A stretch of 6,106 bases of DNA from Alphaproteobacteria bacterium (GCA_003250275.1 QKGW01000408.1:1-6106); one strand, 5' to 3'; numbered from the stretch's first letter, positions 1 to 6,056 are shown. Notes: generated from the sequence alone by a model not told the origin. Translations and numbers: made by a program.

Positions 1-2304
1 CGGTCCATCGCCTGGAGGGTGACCGAGAGGGCGACCGACTTCTTGCCCTCGCCGACGCCCGCCCCGGCGAACACGTCGAACACCGAGACGCCCTGGACGA
101 GCGCCTTGTCGGTGCCGGTGATCGCGCGGATCAGCTTGTCGGCGGGCACGTCGGCGTCGACGACGAAGGCGAAGTCGCGTTCCACCGCCGGATACGGCGA
201 GACCTTGAGCAGCGGGCGGGCGCGGGTCGGCTTCTTCTTCGGCGCGGGGATCGCGTCGAGGAAAACCTCGAAGCCGACGGCGCGGCCCTTGAGGCCGAGC
301 TTCTTCACCGCCGCCGGGTGGAGGGCGCCGAACTGCGCGATCACCGTCTTGCCGAGGGTGATCGTGCCCGACTGGCCGGGGTGGTACCACGACGGCGCGT
401 TGCGGTTGACCTGGGCGCTCGCGGTCGGCGCGCCCGCCGCTTCGAGGGCGGCGAAGGCGTCGGCCTTGGCGTCGAAGGCGTCGACCGCGCGCGGCGGCTG
501 GCCCCAGTGGCGCGGGCCGGTCTTGCCGGTGCGCACGCCTGCGGCGACGAGGCGCTGCTCGCCCGGGTTCGGGCCGTCGAACTGCGGGCCGATCTCGAAC
601 AGGGCGGCGTCGGCGATGCCGCGCGCGGCGTTGCGGGCGGCGGCGGCGATCAGGTTGGGCAGCACCGAGGGGCGCATCACGTCGAGTTCCGAGGAGATCG
701 GGTTGTCGACCTTGAGCATCGGGTCCGACCAGCCGAACGCGGAGGCCTGGCGGCTGTCCATGAACGAGAAGGTCACCGCCTCGGTGAGGCCGCGGGCGGC
801 GAGGCCCCGGCGCATCCAGCTGCGGCGGCGCTGGCCGTCGGTGAGCGCCACGGCGGGCATCGGCAGGCGCGGCATCGGCGTTGCCGGAACCGTGTCGTAG
901 CCGACGACGCGCAGCACCTCTTCGACGAGGTCGTGCGGGCCGGTGATGTCGCCGCGCCAGGTCGGCGGGGTGACCGTGAGTTCCTCCGCGCCGATGGCGA
1001 CGGTGCAGCCGAGGCGTTCGAGGATGGCGACGACCTCGGTGGTCGCGACGTCGATACCGCCGAGCGACTTGATCCGGCCCGGACGGAACGCGATCGCGGC
1101 GGGCGCGGGCGGCAGTTCGCCCGCGATCACCTGCTCGGACGCCTCGCCGCCGCAGAATTCGAGGATCAGGGCGACGGCGCGGTCGAGCCCGTCGAGGGTC
1201 GAGGCCGGGTCGACGCCGCGCTCGAAGGTAGCGCGCGTCCGAATCGATCTGCAGCGCGCGGCCCGCGCGGGCAATCGCCACTGGCGCGAACAGCGCGGAT
1301 TCGACGAACACGTTGACGGTTTCGTCGATGCAGCCGGTCGCCTCGCCGCCCATCACGCCGCCGATGCCCTGCGCGCCGGCGTCGTCGCAGATCGCGACCA
1401 TGCCGCCATCGAGGGCGTAGGGCTTGCCGTCGAGCGCCACCAGTTCCTCGCCGTCCTTGGCGAAGCGCACGGTGATGTTGCCTTTGAGCTTATCGGCGTC
1501 GAACACGTGGAGCGGACGGGCGCGGCCGATCGAGAGGTAGTTGGTGATGTCCACCAGCGCCGAGATCGGGCGCAGGCCGACGGCGGTGAGGCGGTCCTGC
1601 AGCCACTTCGGGCTCGGGCCGTTCTTCACGCCTTTGACGTAGCGTCCGGTGAAGATCGGGCACGCCGCGCCCTGCCCCTCGGGGAAGTCGCGGATCACCG
1701 CGACCGGGCTCGCGAAGCCCGCCGCGATCGCCGGAACCGGCGCGTCCTTGAAGGTGCCGACGCCCGCCGCCGCGAGGTCGCGCGCGATGCCGCGCACGCC
1801 GAGGCAATCGGCGCGGTTCGGGGTGATCGAGACGTCGAACACCGGGTCGAGGTCGAGGAGGCCGACCACCGGGGTGCCCGCCGCCGCGTCGCTGTCGAGG
1901 TCGACGATGCCGGTGTGGTCCTCGCCGAGGCCGAGCTCGCGGAACGAGCACATCATCCCCTGGCTCTCGACGCCGCGGATCTTGCCCTTCTTGATCACCA
2001 TGCCGTCGGGCATCGCGACGCCGGGGCGCGCGAGAATGCCCTTGAGGCCGGTGTGCGCGTTCGGCGCGCCGCAGACCACCTGGATCACCTCGGCGCCGGT
2101 CTGCACCTTGAGGATGTGGAGGTGGTCGGAATCCGGATGATCGACGCACTCGACGACGTCGGCGACGATGAAGTCCTTAAGCGCCTCGGTCGGGTCCTCG
2201 ACGCCCTCGATTTCGAGCCCGAGGGCGGTCATCGCGACCGAGAGCTCTTCGACGGAGGCCTCGGTATCGAGGTACTCCTTCAACCACGAGAGGGTGAATT
2301 TCAT
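1..2304 (-). CDS. pheT: Phenylalanyl-tRNA synthetase beta subunit (partial, frameshifted)
   Basis: This is the beta subunit of the cytoplasmic (alpha-beta)2 enzyme that charges tRNA-Phe. It binds tRNA and edits mischarged Tyr-tRNA-Phe. The protein starts MKFTLSWLKEYLDTE. An EMAP/OB-like tRNA-binding domain follows at about residues 39-150 (VADVVECVDHPDSDHLHILK, VVCGAPN). The B3/B4 editing domain follows, with ALVDITNY, PLHVFDADK and GIGGVMGGE. A B5 domain (GDITGPHDLVEEVLRVVGYD) and a C-terminal FDX-ACB domain (SPYPAVERDFAF) come next. The ATG at 2304 overlaps the pheS stop by ATGA and has GGAGGA 8 nt upstream. The left edge cuts the gene after LQAMDR, roughly 30 residues short of the usual C terminus. 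The frame breaks after codon 359 (Tyr, 1228-1230): one base (1227) must be skipped to continue FERGVDPAS. Identity is certain; whether the frameshift is real is not. Confidence 0.96.
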   Translation of the reverse strand, partial: MKFTLSWLKEYLDTEASVEELSVAMTALGLEIEGVEDPTEALKDFIVADVVECVDHPDSDHLHILKVQTGAEVIQVVCGAPNAHTGLKGILARPGVAMPDGMVIKKGKIRGVESQGMMCSFRELGLGEDHTGIVDLDSDAAAGTPVVGLLDLDPVFDVSITPNRADCLGVRGIARDLAAAGVGTFKDAPVPAIAAGFASPVAVIRDFPEGQGAACPIFTGRYVKGVKNGPSPKWLQDRLTAVGLRPISALVDITNYLSIGRARPLHVFDADKLKGNITVRFAKDGEELVALDGKPYALDGGMVAICDDAGAQGIGGVMGGEATGCIDETVNVFVESALFAPVAIARAGRALQIDSDARYLRARRRPGLDPRRARPRRRPDPRILRRRGVRAGDRGRTAARARRDRVPSGPDQVARRYRRRDHRGRRHPRTPRLHRRHRRGGTHGHPADLARRHHRPARPRRRGAARRRLRHGSGNADAAPADARRGAHRRPAPPQLDAPGPRRPRPHRGGDLLVHGQPPGLRVRLVGPDAQGRQPDLLGTRRDAPLGAAQPDRRRRPQRRARHRRRRPVRDRPAVRRPEPGRAAPRRRRRAHRQDRPAPLGPAAARGRRLRRQGRRLRRPRSGGRADRERPGQPQRAVVVPPRPVGHDHPRQDGDRAVRRPPPGGGEEARPQGPRRRLRGFPRRDPRAEEEADPRPPAAQGLAVSGGGTRLRLRRRRRRARRQADPRDHRHRQGARPGRLGVRRVRRGGRRRGQEVGRPLGHPPGDGP
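1224..1230 (-). other. Frameshift site inside pheT (apparent 2-nt deletion)
   Basis: On the minus strand the pheT frame reads GCG CGC TAC, then C TTC GAG CGC GGC. The family motif here is DARYRFERGVDP, so an arginine codon such as CGC has shrunk to a single C. The original frame gives YLRARRRPG, which is not PheT-like, and I found no stop in it down to the window edge. The +1 frame gives clean PheT sequence to the edge. The flanks are rich in alternating CG, where small deletion errors are common. Confidence 0.9.
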
Positions 2305-3377
2305 CGGCTGAGTCCTCCGGTCACGGTCGGCAGATCGAGCGGCACGAACCCGTAGTGCCGGAGCCAGCGCAGGTCGGCGTCGAAGAAGGTGCGCAGGTCG
2401 GGAATTCCGTACTTCAGCATCGCGATGCGCTCGATTCCCATGCCGAAGGCGAAGCCCTGGTACTCGGCCGGATCGAGGCCGCAGGCGATCAGCACGTTGG
2501 GGTGGACCATGCCGCAGCCGAGGATTTCGAGCCAGTCGGCGCCCGCGCCGATGTGGAGCTCGCCGCCCTTGCGCGAGCAGCCGATGTCGACCTCGGCGGA
2601 GGGCTCGGTGAACGGGAAGAACGACGGGCGGAAACGCACCGGCACGTTGGAGACCTCGAAGTAGGTCTCGATGAACTCGATCAGGCAGCCCTTGAGGTGG
2701 CCGAAGTTGGTGGTCTTGTCGATCACCAGACCTTCGATCTGGTGGAACATCGGCGTGTGGGTCATGTCGCTGTCGCAGCGATAGGTGCGGCCCGGCGCGA
2801 CGATGCGGATCGGCGGCTTCTGCCCCACCATCGTGCGGATCTGCACCGGCGAGGTGTGGGTGCGCAGCACGTAGCGCGAGCCGTCGGCCTGCTCCGGCAG
2901 GTAGAAGGTGTCGTGCATCTGGCGGGCCGGATGCTCGGGCGGAATGTTGAGGGCGGTGAAGTTGTGGAAGTCGTCCTCGATCTCCGGACCCTCGGCGACG
3001 GTGAAGCCCATCTGCGCGAAGATCGCGGTCACCTCGTCCATGGTCTGGCTGATCGGGTGGATCATGCCTTGCGCGTCGGGGCGCGCCGGGAGGGTGACGT
3101 CGAGGCTCTCGGCGGCGAGCTGCGCTTCGAGCGCGGCGTCCTCGAGGCTCTGGCGGCGCGCGTCGAGCGCGGCGGCGAGCTCGTCCTTGACGACGTTGAG
3201 CGCCTGGCCGCGCGCGCGCCGCGCGTCGGGGTCGAGGCCGCCCAATTCCTTCATCAGGCCGGTGACGCGGCCCTTCTTGCCGAGCGCGGCGACGCGGACC
3301 TCGTCGAGGTCGGCGAGGCTCGCTGCGGCGTTCACCGCGGCGAGCATCTCGTCGCGCAGGGATTCAAGGTTGTCCAT
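2301..3377 (-). CDS. pheS: Phenylalanyl-tRNA synthetase alpha subunit
   Basis: This is the catalytic class II subunit that activates phenylalanine with ATP and transfers it to tRNA-Phe. It has 358 residues, normal for the family. Residues 1-95 form the helical, coiled-coil-like N-terminal arm. Motif 1 begins near HPISQTMDEV (107-116). The ATP and Phe site includes VAPGRTYRCDSD (193-204) and FHQIEGLVID. Motif 2 includes FRPSFFPFTEPSAEVD (249-264). Motif 3 is GFAFGMGIERIAMLKYGIPD (308-327), and its alanine matches the specificity residue Ala294 of the E. coli enzyme. I chose the ATG at 3377 (MDNLESLRDE) because it matches the family N terminus and has AAGG 7 nt upstream. An in-frame TTG at 3401 would add eight residues and would sit at the base of the terminator T-tract. 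The stop TGA overlaps the pheT ATG, which implies translational coupling and equal subunit supply. Confidence 0.98.
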   Translation of the reverse strand: MDNLESLRDEMLAAVNAAASLADLDEVRVAALGKKGRVTGLMKELGGLDPDARRARGQALNVVKDELAAALDARRQSLEDAALEAQLAAESLDVTLPARPDAQGMIHPISQTMDEVTAIFAQMGFTVAEGPEIEDDFHNFTALNIPPEHPARQMHDTFYLPEQADGSRYVLRTHTSPVQIRTMVGQKPPIRIVAPGRTYRCDSDMTHTPMFHQIEGLVIDKTTNFGHLKGCLIEFIETYFEVSNVPVRFRPSFFPFTEPSAEVDIGCSRKGGELHIGAGADWLEILGCGMVHPNVLIACGLDPAEYQGFAFGMGIERIAMLKYGIPDLRTFFDADLRWLRHYGFVPLDLPTVTGGLSR

Positions 3378-3400
3378 GATTCCGCCTTCGGGTTCGTCCA

Positions 3401-3434
3401 AGCAAAAGAGGGCCGTTCCGGGGGAACGGCCCTC
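3401..3434 (-). terminator. Intrinsic terminator or attenuator between rplT and pheS
   Basis: Read on the minus strand, GAGGGCCGTTCC (3434-3423) and GGAACGGCCCTC (3419-3408) form a perfect 12-bp stem around a 3-nt CCC loop. TTTTGCTT follows directly (3407-3400). This is a textbook rho-independent structure for transcripts coming from rplT. It ends only about 30 nt before the pheS ATG, so pheST must be transcribed through it. That suggests attenuation or partial read-through. I see no phenylalanine-rich leader peptide like E. coli pheM just upstream. Confidence 0.85.
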
Positions 3435-3475
3435 AGCCTAACGGTTTTTCAGCTGCAGCAAATCCCGTGGCGGGA

Positions 3476-3841
3476 TCAGGCCGCGCGCTCCAAAGCCGCC
3501 TTGGCCTGGCCGACCAAGGCTGCAAACGCTTCCGGCTCGCGCACGGCGATATCCGCCAGCACCTTGCGGTCGAGCGCGATGCCGGCCTTGTTCAGGCCGT
3601 CGATGAAGCGCGAATAGACCATGCCGTGCTGACGCACGCCGGCGTTGATGCGCTGAATCCACAGGCTGCGGAAATTGCGCTTCTTCGCACGACGGTCGCG
3701 ATAGGCGTACTGAAGCGCCTTCTCGACCCGCTCGATGGCCATGCGGAAACAGGTGGAATTGCGACCCCGGTAGCCCTTGGCGAGCTTGAGGATCTTCTTG
3801 TGACGGGCGTGAGTCTGAACGCCCCGCTTAACTCGTGCCAT
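3476..3841 (-). CDS. rplT: 50S ribosomal protein L20
   Basis: L20 binds 23S rRNA and is needed early in large-subunit assembly. The 121-residue product has the full family pattern: MARVKRGVQTHARHKKILKLAKGYRG-type start with a long basic N-terminal extension, then QYAYRDRRAKKRNFRSLWIQ, then a globular C-terminal part (RFIDGLNKAGIALDRKVLAD, EPEAFAALVGQAKAAL). The ATG at 3841 has GGAG about 9 nt upstream. It lies 20 nt after rpmI and is surely co-transcribed with it. In several bacteria L20 represses translation of its own operon by binding the rpmI leader; whether that happens here cannot be told from the sequence. Confidence 0.98.
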   Translation of the reverse strand: MARVKRGVQTHARHKKILKLAKGYRGRNSTCFRMAIERVEKALQYAYRDRRAKKRNFRSLWIQRINAGVRQHGMVYSRFIDGLNKAGIALDRKVLADIAVREPEAFAALVGQAKAALERAA

Positions 3842-3861
3842 TTCTTAGCTCTCCGGTCCGA

Positions 3862-4059
3862 TCACGCGTACGGCATGAACTTTTTGACGATACCCGCATC
3901 CGCTTCGGTGAGGATGAAGGAACCGCGCGCCTGACGCTTCATCTGCTGCGGGCGCTTGGAAAGGCCGTGCCGCTTGTAGGCGACGTTGGCCCGGACCTTG
4001 CCGGTACCGGTGAGGCTAAAGCGCTTCTTCACCGCGCTTTTGGTCTTCAACTTGGGCAT
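3862..4059 (-). CDS. rpmI: 50S ribosomal protein L35
   Basis: L35 is a small basic protein of the large ribosomal subunit. The 65-residue product begins MPKLKTKSAVKKRFSLTGTG and ends with the family signature around KRQARGSF and IVKKFMPYA. The ATG at 4059 is chosen over an in-frame ATG at 4101 because MPK(L/M)KTKS is the invariant start of L35 and because AAGGA lies 7 nt upstream. It is the first gene of the rpmI-rplT-pheS-pheT unit. infC, which precedes rpmI in E. coli, is absent here, and the upstream gene is divergent. Confidence 0.98.
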   Translation of the reverse strand: MPKLKTKSAVKKRFSLTGTGKVRANVAYKRHGLSKRPQQMKRQARGSFILTEADAGIVKKFMPYA

Positions 4060-4159
4060 TTCAACGTCCTTTGACTGATGTTGAATTCGGCGTGCGGGCA
4101 TGCCCTTGATGCGCCCGTTCCGCCCTTAGGCTTCCGAGAATAAACCCGGAAAGGCTGGT

Positions 4160-4188
4160 TTCCTACCGGAAGTCGCGGGAAAAAGCAA
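4160..4188 (-). promoter_or_regulatory. Candidate sigma70 promoter for the rpmI operon
   Basis: On the minus strand TTGCTT (4188-4183) and TAGGAA (4165-4160) are separated by exactly 17 nt, which suits a housekeeping promoter. It would give a leader of roughly 90 nt before rpmI. The match to consensus is modest. The main support is position: this is the only intergenic stretch upstream of the ribosomal operon. Confidence 0.33.
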
Positions 4189-4208
4189 GGCCTCGCTACG
4201 CCACTGAG

Positions 4209-4237
4209 TTGCGGATGCGAATCATTTGCGGTATGAC
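4209..4237 (+). promoter_or_regulatory. Candidate sigma70 promoter for the iron-signalling operon
   Basis: TTGCGG (4209-4214) and TATGAC (4232-4237) are separated by exactly 17 nt. The -35 has the important TTG and the -10 keeps TAT and the A at position 5. It is the best-placed promoter upstream of the DUF2218-like gene and gives a leader of roughly 90 nt. A Fur-like box lies across its spacer and -35 edge, which supports it as a regulated promoter. Moderate confidence only. Confidence 0.45.
4211..4229 (+). promoter_or_regulatory. Fur-box-like operator
   Basis: The sequence GCGGATGCGAATCATTTGC matches the classical 19-bp Fur consensus at 12 of 19 positions by my count, including an intact AATCATT core. 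The core also reads as an imperfect 7-1-7 palindrome, TGCGAAT-C-ATTTGCG (4216-4230). It overlaps the spacer of the candidate promoter, where a bound repressor would block RNA polymerase. The downstream FecI/FecR genes belong to a class usually repressed by Fur when iron is plentiful. A related Fur-family regulator, such as an alphaproteobacterial Irr/Mur-type protein, is possible instead. Confidence 0.5.
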
Positions 4238-4280
4238 GAGGGCTCCCGGTACGCGCGTGGCGCGGCCGGGCGTGGGGGTC

Positions 4281-4313
4281 CGGTCGCCGCGCCCCTTGCT
4301 GGCGCGGCGGCCG
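4281..4313 (+). other. Stable GC-rich hairpin in the 5' leader
   Basis: CGCCGCGCC (4285-4293) and GGCGCGGCG (4301-4309) pair perfectly around a 7-nt loop (CCTTGCT). The stem extends by a G-T wobble and three more pairs to 4281/4313, giving about 13 pairs. No T-tract follows on either strand, so it is not a typical intrinsic terminator. It ends about 21 nt before the ATG at 4335 and would be part of the mRNA leader. Confidence 0.6.
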
Positions 4314-4334
4314 TGGAAAACCAGGGGGAGTTCC

Positions 4335-4625
4335 ATGACCGTACGTTCACACGCCTTGATTGCCGTGCCCGGCGCGGCGGCGGCGCTCGACCGCCTGTGC
4401 CGGGCCTGCGCCGCCGCGGGCACCGTCACCTGCGAAGGCTCGCGCGGCTGCGCGCGCCTGCCGTGGGGGCGCTGCAACCTGATCGGCTGCGGTGAAAGCC
4501 TGCACCTTCTCTGCGAATCGCCCGACGCGCAGGCGCTCGAACGCATCGAGTCGGAAATCGCCGGGCGTCTCGCCGACTGCCTCGGCGACGACGCACCCGC
4601 GCCCGAGTGGCGCGCCGCAATCTGA
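4335..4625 (+). CDS. Cysteine-rich small protein, DUF2218-like
   Basis: This is a 96-residue soluble protein with no signal peptide or membrane segment. I recognise the DUF2218 pattern by eye: an N-terminal helix resembling YLKQLCRHW (here LDRLCRACA, 18-26), a core like LPFGxCxL (here LPWGRCNL, 42-49), then LHLLCESPDAQALERIESEI (56-75) and a C-terminal PEWRAAI. DUF2218 proteins have no established biochemical role but often sit beside siderophore-utilisation genes, which fits the downstream FecI/FecR pair. Eight cysteines (22, 25, 33, 39, 47, 52, 60, 82), including a CxxC, are unusual for a small cytoplasmic protein. The usual C-terminal FAFRE-like segment is weak. The ATG at 4335 is chosen because AGGGGGAG lies just upstream; in-frame upstream starts fall inside the promoter. 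The gene stops 10 nt before the sigma factor start. Confidence 0.72.
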   Translation: MTVRSHALIAVPGAAAALDRLCRACAAAGTVTCEGSRGCARLPWGRCNLIGCGESLHLLCESPDAQALERIESEIAGRLADCLGDDAPAPEWRAAI

Positions 4626-4635
4626 GTATTCCGCC

Positions 4636-5154
4636 GTGGCCGAGGCCGAAGACATCCGCCTGACGATCTTCCTTGCGCACCGCGCGGCGCTGGTGCGCGC
4701 CGCCGCGGCGATCCTCGGCTGCCGCATCCGCGCGGAGGACGTGGTGCAGGACTGCTGCGTCCGCTTTCTCTCCGAGACCGGCGCCGCCGCCCAGGCCCTC
4801 CACCCCGCGGTCTATCTCCAGCGCATGGTGCGCAACCTCGCGCTCGACCAACTGCGCCGCCAGGGTGCGGAGAACCGGGCGCACGCCTGCTGCGCGATCA
4901 ACTGCGCGCTGCACCACGAACCGCGTTCGCCCGAGGACGTCACCCTCGGGCGCAACGATTTGCGCGCTGCCTGCGCGGCAATCGCACAGATGCCCGCGCG
5001 CCAGCGCCGCGCCTTCGCCCTGCACCGCATTCACGGACTGACCTATCGCGAAATCGGCGAACAGATCGGCGTTTCGACCGCGACCGCCCACCGGCTGGTC
5101 CGCGACGCGCTGGCGCAGCTGATGGCCGCGTTGTCGGAGGAGACCTCGCCATGA
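4636..5154 (+). CDS. FecI-type ECF RNA polymerase sigma factor
   Basis: This is an extracytoplasmic-function sigma factor of the iron-signalling (FecI) group. It directs RNA polymerase to a surface-receptor promoter when its partner FecR signals. With the GTG start it has 172 residues, normal for the group. Region 2 spans about 10-76, with AEDVVQDCCVRFL (33-45) and YLQRMVRNLALDQLRRQ (60-76), the latter including the -10-binding helix. Region 4 spans about 113-166, with MPARQRRAFALHRIHGLTYREIGEQIG and a helix-turn-helix ending VSTATAHRLVRDAL. The linker carries H83, C85, C86, C90, H93 and H94, a cluster I do not expect in this family. The GTG at 4636 gives the right N terminus but has no clear Shine-Dalgarno site, so coupling to the upstream gene (10-nt gap) is likely. 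A GTG at 4492 would lie deep inside that gene. The ligand is unknown, so no specific gene name is given. Confidence 0.93.
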   Translation: MAEAEDIRLTIFLAHRAALVRAAAAILGCRIRAEDVVQDCCVRFLSETGAAAQALHPAVYLQRMVRNLALDQLRRQGAENRAHACCAINCALHHEPRSPEDVTLGRNDLRAACAAIAQMPARQRRAFALHRIHGLTYREIGEQIGVSTATAHRLVRDALAQLMAALSEETSP

Positions 5155-6056
5155 CCCCGTCGCGCCGTCTGCTCGCCGAGGCTGCCGAACGTATGCTCGA
5201 CCTGCGCGCCGCGCCCGACGACCCGCGCAGGCAGGCGGATCTGCGAGCCTGGGTCGACGCCGACCCGGCGCACCGCCACGCATGGGCGCTCGCCGAACGC
5301 GCCTGGATCGCCTCGGGCGACGCCCTTGACTTCACCCGCCGCCCCGCCGCCAACCGCAACCGGCCGCGCCGCCGCGCGCTCGGGCTCGCGGTCGCCGCCG
5401 CACTCGCCCTCGCCGCCGCCCCCGAGATCTGGCTGCGCCTCGCCGCCGACGTCGCGACGCCCGCCGGCGCACCCCGCGCGGTTGCGCTCGCCGACGGTTC
5501 CACGGTGACGCTCGCGGGCGATTCGGCGATCGTGGTGCGCCTCGGCGGCGGCGAGCGGCACGTCGATCTGTTGCGCGGCGCGGCGTTCTTCGAGGTCGCG
5601 CCCGACGCCGCGCATCCGTTCGTCGTCGCGGCGGGCGACGCGACGGTGACAGTGCTCGGCACCGGCTTCACGGTGACGCGCGAGGACAACGGCGTCGGCG
5701 TCGCGGTGGCGCACGGCCTAGTGAACGTGCGCACGGATGGCGGGGACACCCGCCTCACCACCGGTCAGCGCCTCGGTGCGGACGGGCGGAACGTCTCCGC
5801 GATCCCGCCCGCCGACGTGGCGCTGTGGCGCGAGGATCGCATCGCGGTGACCGACCGCCCCCTCGGCACCGTCGTCGACGCGCTCGCCCGCCGACACGGC
5901 GGGATCTATCTCGTCCCCGCGGCGGTGCGGGCACGCCACGTCACCGGCGTCTTCGATCTCGACGATCCGGGACGCGCGCTCGCCGCCCTACTCGCACCGC
6001 AGGGCCTCGCGGCACGGCCGGTGATTCCGGGAATTTGGCGAACCGTGAAAAAATAA
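5151..6056 (+). CDS. FecR-type anti-sigma regulator (inner membrane)
   Basis: This 301-residue single-pass membrane protein should bind the sigma factor in the cytoplasm and receive the receptor signal in the periplasm. Residues 8-55 form the DUF4880-like cytoplasmic sigma-binding domain, with W34, W45 and W52 (LRAWVDADPAHRHAWALAER). The first conserved tryptophan of FecR proteins is replaced by Met15. Basic residues RPRRR (71-75) precede a hydrophobic segment at about 76-97. The periplasmic FecR domain follows at about 108-205, with VALADGSTVTL, GAAFFEVAPDAAHPFVVAAG and VTVLGTGFTV. A C-terminal DUF4974/STN-like domain (about 235-300, RPLGTVVDALARRHGG) should contact the receptor's signalling domain. 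The ATG overlaps the sigma stop (ATGA) and has GGAGGAG about 8-10 nt upstream, indicating coupled production. The stop TAA is at 6054-6056. Confidence 0.95.
   Translation: MTPSRRLLAEAAERMLDLRAAPDDPRRQADLRAWVDADPAHRHAWALAERAWIASGDALDFTRRPAANRNRPRRRALGLAVAAALALAAAPEIWLRLAADVATPAGAPRAVALADGSTVTLAGDSAIVVRLGGGERHVDLLRGAAFFEVAPDAAHPFVVAAGDATVTVLGTGFTVTREDNGVGVAVAHGLVNVRTDGGDTRLTTGQRLGADGRNVSAIPPADVALWREDRIAVTDRPLGTVVDALARRHGGIYLVPAAVRARHVTGVFDLDDPGRALAALLAPQGLAARPVIPGIWRTVKK

Noticed and set aside
1490..2149. Minus-strand open frame of 219 codons within pheT
   Set aside because: It is out of frame with the clear PheT sequence over the same bases, and its product is an Arg/Pro/Gly-rich artefact.
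3462..3476. Small hairpin ATCCCG-TGG-CGGGAT at the end of rplT
   Set aside because: Only six base pairs, overlapping the stop codon, and without a proper T-tract. It is too weak to call a terminator on its own.
19..3617. Several long plus-strand open frames (for example 19-900, 943-2355, 2355-3617)
   Set aside because: They lie antisense to pheT and pheS, are rich in Arg/Ala/Gly or low-complexity, and match no family I know. High GC content removes stop codons from the opposite strand.
3438..3662. Minus-strand frame overlapping the end of rplT, considered as a Phe leader peptide for pheST
   Set aside because: It has no run of phenylalanine codons and mostly overlaps rplT in another frame.
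4096..4105. Palindrome GGGCATGCCC upstream of rpmI
   Set aside because: Ten bases, likely by chance in GC-rich DNA, with no recognisable operator class.
4492..4635. Upstream GTG start at 4492 for the sigma factor
   Set aside because: It would add 48 low-complexity residues without sigma homology and overlap the DUF2218-like gene by 134 nt.
4426..5761. Long minus-strand open frames opposite the sigma factor and FecR genes
   Set aside because: The plus-strand proteins have clear family motifs across this whole region, while the minus-strand products are Arg/Ala-rich and unrecognisable.
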